Source: Hemerocallis citrina (taxonomy: Eukaryota > Streptophyta > Magnoliopsida > Asparagales > Asphodelaceae). Taken from it: a stretch of DNA of 64,000 nucleotides. The position numbers were made by a program, and so were the translations under genes. The notes beneath the pieces were generated by a model, which saw only the letters and a list, made by a program, of their open reading frames with translations, did no database searches and was not told the DNA's origin. This document shows positions 33,199 through 44,233 of this stretch, in pieces (the first letter of the stretch is position 1; each line of letters opens with the position of its first letter). Location: contig CM030363.1 in the NCBI GenBank assembly GCA_017893485.1, forward strand, positions 171,169,456 through 171,233,455, written 5' to 3'.

Positions 33199-33919
33199 AG
33201 GGGCGTCAACAAACGTCTCTGGTCGCAGCGGAACTAATTAGAGCAATGAGGAAGTCGAGCAAGCAAGTAGATCCACCAATCTAAACACAAACACGAGGAT
33301 TTATCCCGTTAGCTTTTGCTTAATCCGAGGAGAAATATAGAAAGATCTGATATTCAACTAGAAAAGATTAAAAGGAGTTACTAATTCTCTCAATACAAGG
33401 AATTAAACTCACCGACCAAGAACTATATCTCTCTCGAGCCTCTCTTTGCAATGGAGAAAAGAATCAATGAAGTACTCTACTCTCATACTGGAGGAGTTTA
33501 TAATATATAGAAGAATAGAGAGAAACCTAGGTCTAATCTTGATTCACAGTCGTCCGATATAACCTAGAAAAGAAGTAACTGAACAGGAGCCGTACGATCT
33601 AACTTGGAGTTGAAAATTAGGCTGAAATGACCTAACAAATCGTGGCACAAAACGAACACAGCGCCGCGGTCGGTCAACCGTCCAACAAGACCGGTCGACC
33701 GACCACCTCTCGGCCAAACCCAGTGCAACTGCGGTTGGGTGTGAGATCGAGTGTGCGATCAAGGGTGCGGTTGACCGCAACTTGGGACAGTCGACCGCAA
33801 CTATGCCTACACCTTGCTGCTGTTGTTTTCCCTTCTATTCACTTCGATGCTTCAACCTCCGTGCTTCATCTTACCTTCTTCTAATCTAAACTATGAGTAT
33901 TCAAAACACATTCCTAACA
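33199..33919 (-). repeat. Element D 3' LTR (5'-truncated on the plus strand)
   Basis: A direct repeat of 35485-36219 from ggggcgtcaacaaacg to cattcctaaca. A TATA-like box on the minus strand lies at 33499-33510. Palindromes and variants (cggtcaaccg, cggtcgaccg, cggttgaccg, agtcgaccg) lie at 33665-33798. Confidence 0.85.
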
Positions 33920-34365
33920 AACTCCACCTTGGATTGCATATGAGTACTATCATATGATGTGTTATTCATCTCCAAACTCTAATAAACTCCACTTGCAAAA
34001 AAGGGCTTAGAACAATAGCTTCTTCTAGTTGAACTAATCTCTACCCAATCTCACCAATTCCAGTATACCTCTTCAAGGGTACACCTACGTAGGCGTACTC
34101 ACAGAGTTGCCAACCTCCGCACGAACTCCACCTACCCTTAAGCTTTCTCCACCTCTCGACGATATTCGAACGTCGTAGTCTCGTCTCGATGATTCTAGTT
34201 GCGGCAAACTAGCTGAGCTTAAGGGAATAACGGAAAAGAACTAACAACCCCTGCGCAGAATTTTCAGATTCCCCCAAGCTTGTAGAGATTGTGTTGGTTT
34301 GGCCCAACCACTCTCATACCTCTAATCACTACACGACGACCTTGAAAAACAAACAGAACGCCACC
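33920..34365 (-). other. Element D 3' region without pol
   Basis: There is no integrase, RT or RNase H reading here. The bases next to the LTR read AAGGTGGAGTT on the minus strand, a Tork-type polypurine tract. Confidence 0.65.
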
Positions 34366-34800
34366 TCAAACTGTGTACCTACAAACCCGTGCATCCAGAG
34401 TTCCCACAGAAATCAAATTCCGTTTCGACAGAGGAACATGCAAAACATCCCTTAAAGTGAACAAATTTGGACCTAGCATCTTCAACTCAACTATCCCCTC
34501 ACCTACGACTTCACAAATCTCCCCAGTTTCCGTTGTCACACAGCGCCCTGTAATAGACTTATAAGTAGAAAACAACTCCTTCTCGGAGCAAATATGAGAA
34601 GAACTTCTTGAATCAAGAAGCCAACTAGAATCTACTTCTAAAGAATTTGAAACAAGAAGACATGAATCACCTGAATCAAAGGCACTAACCACATTAGCGG
34701 CTGAACTCCCGTTCTTTGCGCTCTCCTGGTTTGCAACTTCCAACAATCTTTCTTGATATGCCTTGGCCTCTTGCAATAATGGCAATGGATCGAATCCTTT
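34366..34800 (-). pseudogene. Element D zinc knuckle and protease fragment
   Basis: A CCHC knuckle, CHYCKRPRHIKKDC, is legible at about 34755-34800 in a frame different from the open stretch that follows. That stretch has SWLLDSRSSSHICSEKELF, where the protease D-S-G is D-S-R, then ETGEICEVVGEGIVELKML and LRDVLHVPLSKRNLISVG. It stops before any GAG-pre-integrase domain. Confidence 0.8.
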
Positions 34801-34880
34801 TGCAAAGCACCTTGTCTTCCCCCCGAAGGACCATCAACTGCTAGACAACTTGTAGAAATAGACGGTGATTTCTGAGTCTC

Positions 34881-35438
34881 CTACCTAAGTTGATTTTCCT
34901 TCAATACTTTGATTACACCATCTACCGAAATACTCTCCTTGGCATATCTACCGTGCAGCATGGTAGTTATCAAAAGCTCGTACGAATCCGGCAGTGAATA
35001 TATCAGGTTGAAAGCTTTATCTTCCTCACACACAATCGCGTTAATCGCCTTAAATTCAGATAATATCTTATTGAACTCAGTAATGTGGTCTTGGAGATCG
35101 ATACCTTCCTTCATAAATAAACGGAACAACTTCTTCCAATGCATCCGATCTAATAACGACGAACCAGAGTAGTCAGCTATGAGTTTTTTCCACAAACTCG
35201 CCGCGTCAGTTTCTTCCAGAAATCTGCACTTGACCTCGTCCGCCAAGAATAGTCGGATCAGACTTATGGCTCTTTCACGAATATCTTCCCAAACATCCTC
35301 CTTCATGTCGGATGACCTTTCTTTCTTCTTAACGGCTAACTGCAAACGTTCTTGAACAAGGACATCATACATGTCAACCTTCCAAAGATATAAATTAATC
35401 TTTCCATCAAACTGCTTGATCTTCAAAAGACAGTGCAT
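34881..35438 (-). pseudogene. Element D gag
   Basis: A 185-residue open reading typical of TNT1/Tork gag: IKQFDGKINLYLWKVDMYDV, AISLIRLFLADEVKCRFLEE, LQDHITEFNKILSEFKAI, EEDKAFNLIYSLPDSYELLI. The open frame suggests recent loss of function or maintained gag. The knuckle lies downstream in another frame after about 80 bp. The start lies about 33 bases inside the primer site. Confidence 0.85.
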
Positions 35439-35470
35439 GTCATCTTAACCAAGGAATTCGGCAACCTGAA

Positions 35471-35482
35471 GCTCTGATACCA
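35471..35482 (-). other. Element D primer binding site
   Basis: The minus strand reads TGGTATCAGAGC two bases inside the 5' LTR, a perfect tRNA-iMet complement. Confidence 0.9.
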
Positions 35483-35484
35483 TT

Positions 35485-36219
35485 TGTTGGAATTGGGACG
35501 TCAACAAATGCCTCTAGTTCCAGCGGAACTAATTAAAGCAATGAGGAAATCGAAGAGATGAGACAAATCAATTGAGCAAGCAAGTAGTACCACCAATCCA
35601 AACACAAACACAACGAGGATTTATCCCGGTTAGTTTTCGCTTAATCCGGGGGGGGAAATATAGAGAGATCTGATATTCAACTAGAAGAAATTACAAGGAG
35701 TAATTGATTCACTCAATACAAGGAATTAAACTCACCCATCAAGAACTAACTCTCTAGAACCTCTCTTTGCAATGGAGAAAAGAATCGATGAAGTACTCTA
35801 CTCTCATATTAGAGGAGTTTACAATATATATAGAAGAATAGAGAAAAACCTAGGTCTAATCATGATTCTCAATCGTCCGATATAACCTGAAAAAGTAAAT
35901 GAATAGGAGTCGTACGATCTAACTTGGAGTTGAAGATTGGGCTGAAACGACATAACAAATCGAGGCCCAAAACGAACATAGCGTCGTAGTCGGTCGACCG
36001 TCCAACAAGACCAATCGACCGTCCACCTCTCGTCCAAACCCAGTGCAACTGCGGTCGGGTGTGCGATCGGGGGTGCGGTCGACCGCAACTTGGGACAGTC
36101 GACCGCAACTATGCCTGCACTTTGCTATTGTTGTTTTCCCTTCTACTCACTTCGACCTCCGTGCTTCATCTTGCCTTCTTCTAATCTAAACCACGAGTAT
36201 TCAAGACACATTCCTAACA
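35485..36219 (-). repeat. Element D 5' LTR
   Basis: A 735-bp LTR with plus-strand ends TGTTGGAATTGGG and ATTCCTAACA. The TATA-like box lies at 35824-35833 (minus). Palindromes cggtcgaccgt, aatcgaccgt, cggtcgaccgc and agtcgaccgc lie at 35988-36110. Confidence 0.88.
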
Positions 36220-36236
36220 AGCAGCGGTCGACCGAG

Positions 36237-36248
36237 TGGTATCAGAGC
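36237..36248 (+). other. Primer binding site of the right E arm
   Basis: A perfect TGGTATCAGAGC followed by GAGGTGC, as in element C. Unusually no LTR precedes it; the 17 bases after the D LTR are agcagcggtcgaccgag. Confidence 0.88.
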
Positions 36249-36290
36249 GAGGTGCTTACTAAGAGGTTAAAAGCTTAAGCAAAAGGTCCA

Positions 36291-37300
36291 ATGGCCGAAA
36301 TCCCTCCTCCCAAAAAACTTGTACTCATCAAGCCATTCATCTCCAATGGGACAAGTCTAACACGTTCACCATATTTTGATGGAAAATATTATGATGTTCG
36401 GAAAGTTCGTATGTCTCATTTCATACAGATGCTTGGAGAAGAAGTATAGAATGTGTGCACAAACAAAACAGATATTCCTGTCAACGATGGGAAGAAGGCT
36501 TTCTCAAAAGCAGAGCTAGCACTAAAAACCGCAAACTCCAAAGCTATGACAGCTCTTTATACAGGACTGAACAATGAAGAATTAATGCAATGTGGGCAAA
36601 ACTGCAAGACGGCATACAAAATTTGGAACAACATGCTGAAACAGCATAAGGGAACCGCATCTGAGGTAAAAGCAAAAGTTAATTTATGTTTTTATAATTT
36701 TGATGTTTTTCGTATGTTGCCAGAAGAGAACGTAGATCAAATGCTTGCCCGTTTCGATATTATCGCACACAAGCTTGAGAGCTTAGATACGTGGTTGGAT
36801 GATGACCGAAAAGTCGGAAAACTCATAAGTTGCCTCATGCCGAAATGGGACGTAAAAGCTACCGCAATGAGGGAGACCCTTGAGGAAAAGAGATTCGATT
36901 ACTACACCTTCCAAGAAAAACTGAAGACATACGAGATGGAGATGACCGAAACCAAAAGATATAGGCAGAACATCGGGATTGAACCAAAAACCGAAGCGAG
37001 AACCATCGCCTTGAAAGCAGAAAAATCTAGATCATCAAAAGCAGAGTCAGATTATAAGGAGTCAGATGAAGACATCGCCTTGTTGACTAAGCAATTTCGT
37101 AAGTATCTTAAACATAAAAAATATGGCAGGCACCAAGAAGAGAGATAAAATGACAAAGACGACATATGCTACAAATGCAAGAAGCTTGGACACATTCGTG
37201 CAAACTGTCCCATCTCACAGGACAGGAACAATGAGTACTACCACTCCAATCCAGAATTGAGAAAGAAGGCGTTGAAGGCAACATAGCTAGACTCAGATTC
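36291..37300 (+). pseudogene. E right arm: gag
   Basis: The start ATG at 36291 (MAEIPPPKKL) lies 43 bases after the primer site and matches element C. The frame holds for about 300 codons, with TAG at 36447-36449 (usual Trp) and TAA at 37146-37148. It carries NSKAMTALYTGLNNEELMQC, EVKAKVNLCFYNFDVFRM, KLISCLMPKWDVKATAMRE, YTFQEKLKTYEMEMTETKRY and the CCHC knuckle CYKCKKLGHIRANC near 37170-37210. It is the best preserved gag of the E/C family here. Confidence 0.85.
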
Positions 37301-37479
37301 AGTGAGGATGAGCAAGATCACAACAATATTGGTTTCATGGCTCTTGGGAATGGTGAGGTGCGATCATCTCAAGAAGAGGTAATCGAAAAACCCACTTACG
37401 ATGATTTAGTAGACGTGTAATGGATTAAAAGATTATGCTAAGAAATTGAGTCGTGAATTAAAGACAATATAAACAAATC

Positions 37480-37754
37480 TCAAATGAACCACATGACTCT
37501 TGCATCGCTAAAAATCAAAAACTGAAAAATAAAATTTCTTTGATTATGAAAAAATTCAAGTCATTTGGAAAAGACCATAATGTGTTGACAGAAGAAAATG
37601 AGTATTTAAAACGACAAATTCAAGAATCCTTAACAACACATGATGAAAACCCAAGAGAAATTCAAGAGAAATTTGTTTATATTGCTAAACTCACTGATGA
37701 TTTAAAAGAATGCAAAAGAAAATTTGATGAGGTAGTGGAAGGTTGTAATGAAGC
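37480..37754 (+). pseudogene. E right arm: coiled-coil, first part
   Basis: Charged helical reading (LIMKKFKSFGKDHNVLTEEN, EYLKRQIQESLTTHDENPRE, TDDLKECKRKFDEVVEGCNE), interrupted at 37755 by a solo LTR. It resumes at 39064-39207 (ILDATLDTLR-like, then TRKRLCKRVIELKKIVEKYE) and again after 40339. Confidence 0.75.
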
Positions 37755-39063
37755 TGATGAGGACATCTTTCCTATTTAGTTTAGGATTTTTATTTCAGTA
37801 CCATTTTTGTTTCTGGCAATTATAACCATATGTAATCTTTTTGTATTTTTAGATTTTGAGAATATTTTGAGATTTGTATCAAGATGTATTTTGAGCTTAT
37901 TTATAGGCCTTGAGATTAATGAGAAAAGATGTCATTCTTGATTAAAAAAAATTATGTTGAGTTTTTGCTCTTCCTCTTTCTTTGTGTGATACAAGTGAGA
38001 TCCAAATTATTAGGATTTGTGATAAATCCTAATACAATTTTAGGGTTAGTGATTTACTCTAAAATCTATCCCAAATTAAAATCCCCAAATAAAATTACCC
38101 AAACCCTAATTTTCCAAATCCCCAACACAAAACCCTAATCACCTACTCCTACACCAGCCGTCACCTCCCTTCACCTTCATCTTCTTCCTCATCTACCCAG
38201 ATCCCGATCAAAAGAACAGCCCTCTCCTTCGTCTTTCCCAATCCCGCCCAAAACAAAGAAACCCTAACCTTCGTCTTCCTCTCTCCCTCATCCTCGACTT
38301 CAACTCCCGAACCTTACATCCTGCTCGCCAACCCATCCTCTCCCTTTCGCCTACGACCTTCCCTAATCCCTCTCCCCGTCGTCTTCTACCCCCCATTTGT
38401 GATCCCGACCAAACCCTAGCCACACGTCGTCCTCCTACCACCTCTACAGTTTCCCCCGAACCCAAAGATTACCAACCACCCCGCCACCACTGCACTCCAC
38501 CACTAACCACCCCGATACCCCCTACTACTGTGCTTCCCCCGCTCGCCCTGCCTCCTCGACGACTTTGCCGCCATCGTCCACGCCGCCCTCTGCTGTCGCC
38601 GACGTCAACCAGTGATGCCGTCGACCACCCCGGCCGTGGCTCTTGAAGTTGCTGCTACTTGTACGGTCTCTTTGGTTGTTTTGCCCTTCCAAGATCTACA
38701 CTGCGTTCTTCGAACCCTCGGTATACCCTTTCCACTTTTAAATATTTGTGTTATACTGCTTTATCATCTCTACTATATTATTCAATTTAACTGTCGACCA
38801 CAAATATCGAGATTAAGTGTTCCACATGCTTGATTAGAGTACGAATCAATATTGAACCTATTACTTGCTAAAAACACTTAGGAATTTAATTATTGATTGA
38901 AGAGTGAATTATTAATTGGGATTGTAAACGTAATTCAGTTCTTGAAAATCCATCAAACCAATTGATTATTTTAAAATTCTAACTTTATTCCGCATAACGT
39001 GTTGGTAAAATTAATCCATTAAAGATCTTGGAAATTCTCTGTTTTAGGGTTAGTTTTACATCA
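37755..39063 (+). repeat. Solo LTR I1 in the right E arm
   Basis: A 1309-bp block starting TGATGAGGACATC and ending GTTTTACATCA, flanked by a perfect 5-bp duplication gaagc (37750-37754 and 39064-39068) in the coiled-coil sequence. A TATA-like ttatttatagg lies near 37898, with a C/T-rich leader to about 38650. No coding domain. Same family and orientation as I2. Confidence 0.8.
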
Positions 39064-39207
39064 GAAGCTCTTGAACAAAATATAATACTTGATGCTACAC
39101 TAGACACTCTTCGTTGAAATACAAAGGACGATGAGATAACTAGGAAAAGACTTTGTAAAAGAGTAATTGAGCTCAAGAAAATTGTTGAAAAATATGAACC
39201 CAGTAAC

Positions 39208-40338
39208 TGATGAGGACATCTATTCTGTTTAGTTCAGTATTTTATTTCAGTACCATATTTGTTTTTGGCAATTATAGCCATATTTAATCTTTCTTTTTGC
39301 ATTAGAATATTTTTGAGATTTTTAGAATCTTTTGAGATTTGTATCAAGATTTGTTTTGAGCCTATTTATAGACCCTGAGATTAATGATAAAGATGTCATT
39401 CTTGATTAAAAAAATTACTGTGTTGAATTTTGCTCTTCCTCTCTCTTTTTGTGTGATACAATTGAAATCCAATTATTAGAATTTGTGATAAATCCTAATA
39501 AACATTTAGGGTTTGTGATAAACTCTAAAACTACCTCCAAATCCCCAAATCCAATACAAATTCCTAACCCTAATTTCCCAAATTAAAAATCAAACCCTAA
39601 TCCCCAAATATAATTAAACCCAAACCCTAATCCCTCTTCATCTTCTTCCTCTCCCTCCACCCCACTTCCGGCGACCACCCTCCCAGCGCCGCCGCCGCCT
39701 TACCTTCCCTCGACTACTGGTACCACCACAGAAAAACCCTAAACCCTTCCTCTGGCTGTTTCCCCTATTTCCGTCGACAACAGAACTCCCACCCCAACGA
39801 CTCTCCTCCCTTCCGATTGGCGATGCTGTAGCGCTACCCTCCAATCCCCGTCGCGCCGCCGCCTGCGACGCCGACGTCAGCCTCACCGCCGGATTCGCCA
39901 GTCCCCTTGGCCTTGTTGTTGTCTCTTTGTTCACTGTGACTGCTGTGTCTTGCGTTGCTGCCAACCCTAGATCTAACGGTTTCTTCGAATCCCGGTATAC
40001 TCTTTCCACCTTTCAAATATTTGTGTTATACTGCTTTATCATCTTTATTATATTATTCAATTTAACTGTCGACCACAAATATCGAGATTGAGTGTTCCAC
40101 TTGCCTAATTAGAGTACGAATCAATATTGCACATTTTACTTGTTAAGAATGTTTAGAAATTTAATTATTGATTGTTAGAACTGAATTATTAATTGGGCTT
40201 GTTAAACTTAATTCAATCTTGAAAATCCATCAAACTGATTAATTGTTTAAAATTCTAACTTTGATCCGCATTACATGTTGGTAAAATTAATCCTTTAAGA
40301 TTCTGAGAAATTCTCTATTTAGGGTTAGTTTTACATTA
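39208..40338 (+). repeat. Solo LTR I2 in the right E arm
   Basis: A 1131-bp block starting TGATGAGGACATC and ending GTTTTACATTA, flanked by a 5-bp duplication gtaac (39203-39207 and 40339-40343). It shares long stretches with I1, for example aactgtcgaccacaaatatc, and a TATA-like ctatttatagac near 39363. Only 140 bp of host gag separates it from I1. Confidence 0.8.
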
Positions 40339-40760
40339 GTAACCTTATTACAAAAAATTCAAGATCTTATCATGATAATCAAGGGCTTGGTTACGAAGAG
40401 CCAATACACCATCAAAAATCTAAGTCATCATGTCATACACATATGCATAGTCACCAACATGATCACAAATCAACACAAAACTATGCAAGTGTGCATGACC
40501 CAAGGCATAATCGTATCACATGTCACTACTGCTGTAGAATATGACATTTCTTATAATTGCTCTTTAAAAATGAATACTAATTTTGTTTAGGTAAGAAACA
40601 ATACAAATGCAGGAACAAAGGCTACTTGGACATCAACAAACTTTCATGTAGGTGCTTCGATGCCCCCAACTTAAAAGATCGCAGGCACCTTGATAGAATT
40701 CATAAATTAGCGTTGATTTATATTAAAATGACTTATTTCCAAAGTAAAATATCTAAAACA
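40339..40760 (+). pseudogene. E right arm: second knuckle and protease remnant
   Basis: A His-rich stretch and a CHYCC..-type second knuckle (about 40520-40570) are readable across frames. A heavily decayed protease start (40690-40740) follows, ending in the same ..TTATTTCCAAAGTAAAAT bases as the left arm. The pol deletion point is therefore shared by both arms. Confidence 0.65.
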
Positions 40761-40894
40761 TCAGTTATCTATCTAAGAAATGCATGTACTGTGTGAATTT
40801 TACAACATAAAACAACTTTCCCTGACATGTTATAACCTGATCTAAAATTAATATGTTGATTCGAAGAAAAATGACTTTCAGAAATTAAAAGTCA

Positions 40895-41123
40895 GTTGCA
40901 TGTTCGGTCGACCGACCGATCGACCGTGTTATACGTAGGAAATTGGTATCAGTCGAATGTGGACCGGTCGACCGTCCACCTCTCTGCCAAAACTTATTAA
41001 ATCAAAACCCCGCTTCTCTTGTGGTGCGGTCGACCATCTCTTTGAACCGGTTGACCGATTCGATCGGCTACTTAGGTCTCTTTCCTTCTATGACATTCAG
41101 ATCCCACACATCTAGTATAAATA
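40895..41123 (+). promoter_or_regulatory. Internal promoter module before ORF2 (right arm)
   Basis: The palindromes cggtcgaccgaccgatcgac, ccggtcgaccgtcc, gcggtcgaccat and ccggttgaccgattcgatcg (40904-41070) are followed by TATAAATA at 41116-41123 and a leader with ACCCTAGCC. The ORF2 ATG is at 41253. It mirrors 30840-31075. Confidence 0.6.
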
Positions 41124-41252
41124 CTCTTCCATCTTCTCTCCCTCAATCTTCCCGGTAAACCCTAGCCTCCCTCCTCCAAAACCCATCAAATAGACTTCAT
41201 ATTTTTCTGCGATTCTCTCTTAAATTTTGGGTGTTATCTTCTTTCTTGCTCC

Positions 41253-42356
41253 ATGGTCTCCTCCTCTCACAGATCTAAGGGTAAGAAAGCAATAGCCTCA
41301 AAATCTGTCACTAGAGAAGGTATTACGTTTAGAAATTCTAATTGTGCTGATCTTTATTTTTTTGCACTATGGAATGCTCCGGTTGTTGCCAACCGTGAGA
41401 TAAATTTAGCATCCTTAGGTGGGCAATTCTCTGTTATGGTTAGGATTCTTCGAGATTTTGGGTGGGAGAATTATCTTGCTACACCAAGCACCCACTCCGA
41501 GTCATTAATCTTGAAGGCTTTCAAGACAATGATCTAACTCTCTCTTCTATCATTCTTGGAAAAAGAGTCAAAATTACTCCCGAATATCTTCATAGGAGCT
41601 ATGAATTTCCTGAAGGAGAATTTGATGCTTATCATCTTGATTTCAAAATACTTGACTATAAACACGACCATGATAAAAAATACCGTCAAATCCATGATTG
41701 TTCAACCAGAATTTTCTCATCTTCCACATCCCGCTCCCACAAAATTTACCGATTCTGCCCGTGTTTTGAACAAAATCCTAAATACAAATATCTGGCCCAA
41801 AACGAATGACAAGTCAGAAATACGGGTTGATCAATCGTTCATAATCTTTCTCATTCTTGGCGAATATAAATTTGATCTTGCCACGTTTATTATTCGCACC
41901 ATAAATTTTGTAACTTCTCGAAATCGTGGCCTTCCCTACAGTTCTCTTATTTACAATCCAGCTATCGACTCCCGTATTGATGTTGGAAATTTTCTTTTGA
42001 GCAAAAATTCTATGCCAATTCTTCCTCAACAAATGGGCATTGATGTTCTGTTTACCTAACGGGCTCGCCGTCATCAAGCTTAACAAGGGCGCCAAGCCGA
42101 ACAACCCCCACAAGCCCCTTCCTCCTCTCGTCGCAAGAATACTACTCCATCTTTCTCATCTTCGTTCGTGACTCATGAGCAATTTGCCGCTCATCAAATG
42201 CAAGTATATGGTTACTATGTCAACACTATTGAATACTTGCAAGGCAAAGACAATTGGAAACTTCTTTCTCCTCTTAATAATGAGGAAAATGATGATGAAG
42301 ATGATGAAGACGATGAAGACGAAGATGATGGTGGTGATATTGATGATGAGGAATAG
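41253..42356 (+). pseudogene. ORF2 of E (right copy), putative plant transposon-protein domain
   Basis: It starts MVSSSHRSKGKKAIASK at 41253. Across three frames it carries REGITFRNSNCADLYFFALW, ILRDFGWENYLATPSTHSES, an LEGFQDNDLTLSSIILGKRV block, FDAYHLDFK, PEFSHLPHPAPTKFTDSARV, KSEIRVDQSFIIFLILGEYK, RGLPYSSLIYNPAIDSRI, FVTHEQFAAHQMQVYGYYV and an acidic tail. Frame breaks occur near 41500 and 41545, and the junction to the tail (42058-42165) includes a TAA shared with the left arm (aagcttaacaagg). The product resembles the putative plant transposon protein domain; its function is unknown. Confidence 0.7.
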
Positions 42357-43240
42357 ATCCTTGGTGATTAGATTGTAATTGGATAACTGTAGTATGAACC
42401 AGTATTCTCATGTATGCACCTTTTTGCTATGTAATCACATCTATCCAGAAATCGCTTTTAAATGCTTGCAAAAATTCTCACATATCTGGCTATATGCTTT
42501 TGTTTTTTTATAATCATGTCGTATCAGTATTTCGGTCGACCGGGCGGTCGACCAGTTCCTTCTTTGGTCTTAGTTAAACTACCCTCTGTATGTATATTTG
42601 CGGTCGACCGTGCAGTTGACCGGTCTCGCCTTTGCCCTTTTGGATTCTGGCTTGTTTTTTTTTTGTGTGCAAGGAAAATCTATTTACAGTTCTTCTATGG
42701 TTTCTAATTTCTTGAAATTTATTTCTTTAATCTTTTGCTCTATTTCTCTCGTTTGTATTGGGAAAATCTCAAATCTATGATACCATGAAGAGCTCTCACT
42801 GTATATCAAAGAGTCTCGCGATCAACGGTATCACGTAAGTAGATTTTCCTTCTGCTTTTCAAAAATGTAATATTCCCCAAAATTGCTTATTCTCATGTTT
42901 GCTCTTCGCTCACATTTTTATTGTATGTTCATCTATATTTTCCATACATGAATTTAGGGGAGTACTAAATTTAGGGGGAGTATGTTATACACATTGTTTA
43001 TATATCATTTATCATTTCTAGTTCCCTCTTGGTGTGTTCCAAAAAAGGGGAGAATCTTTTTGAATGTTTTTACTTAAAATAAATAATGAAAATCTCTCTT
43101 ATAAAAATCTCTCTTGAATGTTCTTTCTTCATATATACTATATATCTCTTACGAAAATCTTTGATACAGGAAGTATTGGATTAAGGGGGAGTATTTATAT
43201 GTTTTACTTTCAATATTCAAAGGCATGTTTTGTTCACACC
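42357..43240 (+). other. E right arm: region between ORF2 and polypurine tract
   Basis: Non-coding, mirrors 28764-29595. GGTCGACC-type sites lie at 42535-42625, including W-box-like cagttgaccgg. Runs of aggggga occur at 42955-43200. Confidence 0.6.
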
Positions 43241-43253
43241 AAAAGGGAGAGAT
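43241..43253 (+). other. Polypurine tract of the right E arm
   Basis: AAAAGGGAGAGAT directly before LTR-b, so LTR-b is a 3' LTR of a plus-oriented arm. Confidence 0.75.
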
Positions 43254-44233
43254 TGTTGACTTTTAGTTTGGTATGCACAAAACGTACTTACAAATACTAA
43301 TAAATTTCAATTGAGATGTTCAGATTTTCAAGAATAAATAAATCAATAAGAACTTGTGCAAAAAGATTCAAAAATAAGTAAAAGAAGGAAAGCAATAAAG
43401 AAGGATTACAAAATCAAGCAAAAGAAGACATTATTCAAAAAGAGCACATGTTGATTAGAGCCCAAAAAGCCAGCAAGATCAATTTCTATACTTTCATATA
43501 TGTGAGATTTTATATGTAATTGATTGATTAGTATATGGTAAGAATATAAAGTGGTTGCGTCATAATCAACACGATTGCGGTCGACCGTACCATATTGTCG
43601 GTCGACCGCACCACAGTCGACCGCTCATCACAGTTAAAATGATGAGACAATCGACCATTCATCTTTGGACTTTTCGATTAAAAGATGAACGGTCGACTGT
43701 CCTTATTTGCGGTCGACCGTACCTCGTACAGATTACTCTTTTGGAATGTATTGTTTCTATTTTTGAGAGATACACTTCCTAGTCTATATATTTGGACGAA
43801 CCCACGGTGTATTCCTCACATATTCCTCTGAGAAAAATCTTTTGAACTAATCAATTCAACAATCAATCTGAGTGTGTGATACTTATTTATTTTCTTTAGT
43901 CAGGATCATTAAAGATCTTGAGTTTTTCTTTTCTTCCACTTCGGTGAGATTGACGGAGCTTGTCTTAGAAGTCTTGTAGGTGTAATAGGTCTCTCGGCCT
44001 GAATCCGAGAATCATTGTACAATGGTTGGAGTATAGTGGAGCGCTTGTGGCGGAGAATTGCTACAAGTATGTGGTGTGGACGTAAACCTGGGGGTTGAAC
44101 CACATTATATCGCTGCGTCACTTGTGCTTGTTGTGTTTGCTTTCTCTATCTCTTCTCATTTACTTTGCAACTTAATTTTAATTTTTTTTAATTTCAGCAC
44201 AATCACTCTATTCACCCCCCAGGGTGATTTACA
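43254..44233 (+). repeat. Third, inverted LTR of E (LTR-b)
   Basis: A 980-bp LTR starting TGTTGACTTTTAG and ending GGGTGATTTACA, in the opposite orientation to LTR-a and LTR-c. A TATA-like TCTATATAT lies at 43783-43791. Palindromes at 43578-43727 (gcggtcgaccgt, tcggtcgaccgc, acggtcgactgt, gcggtcgaccgt) lie 60-205 bp upstream. Confidence 0.88.

Larger units (their letters stand above)
33199..36219 (-). mobile_element. Element D: pol-less Tork-like Copia
   Basis: A 3.0-kb element with ~0.73-kb LTRs, a perfect TGGTATCAGAGC primer site, TNT1/Tork-like gag with a zinc knuckle, and a protease fragment, then a direct jump to the 3' end. Integrase, RT and RNase H are absent. The left LTR lacks its first ten or so bases where it meets E gag, and no target duplication is found: the left flank is E gag (minus) and the right flank agcagcggtcgaccgag before the E2 primer site. 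It marks the axis of the inverted duplication. Confidence 0.8.

Noticed and set aside
38140..38700. Pro/Ser-rich ORF-like stretch in the right E arm
   Set aside because: It is the C/T-rich leader of solo LTR I1. The matching stretch in I2 does not preserve the frame.
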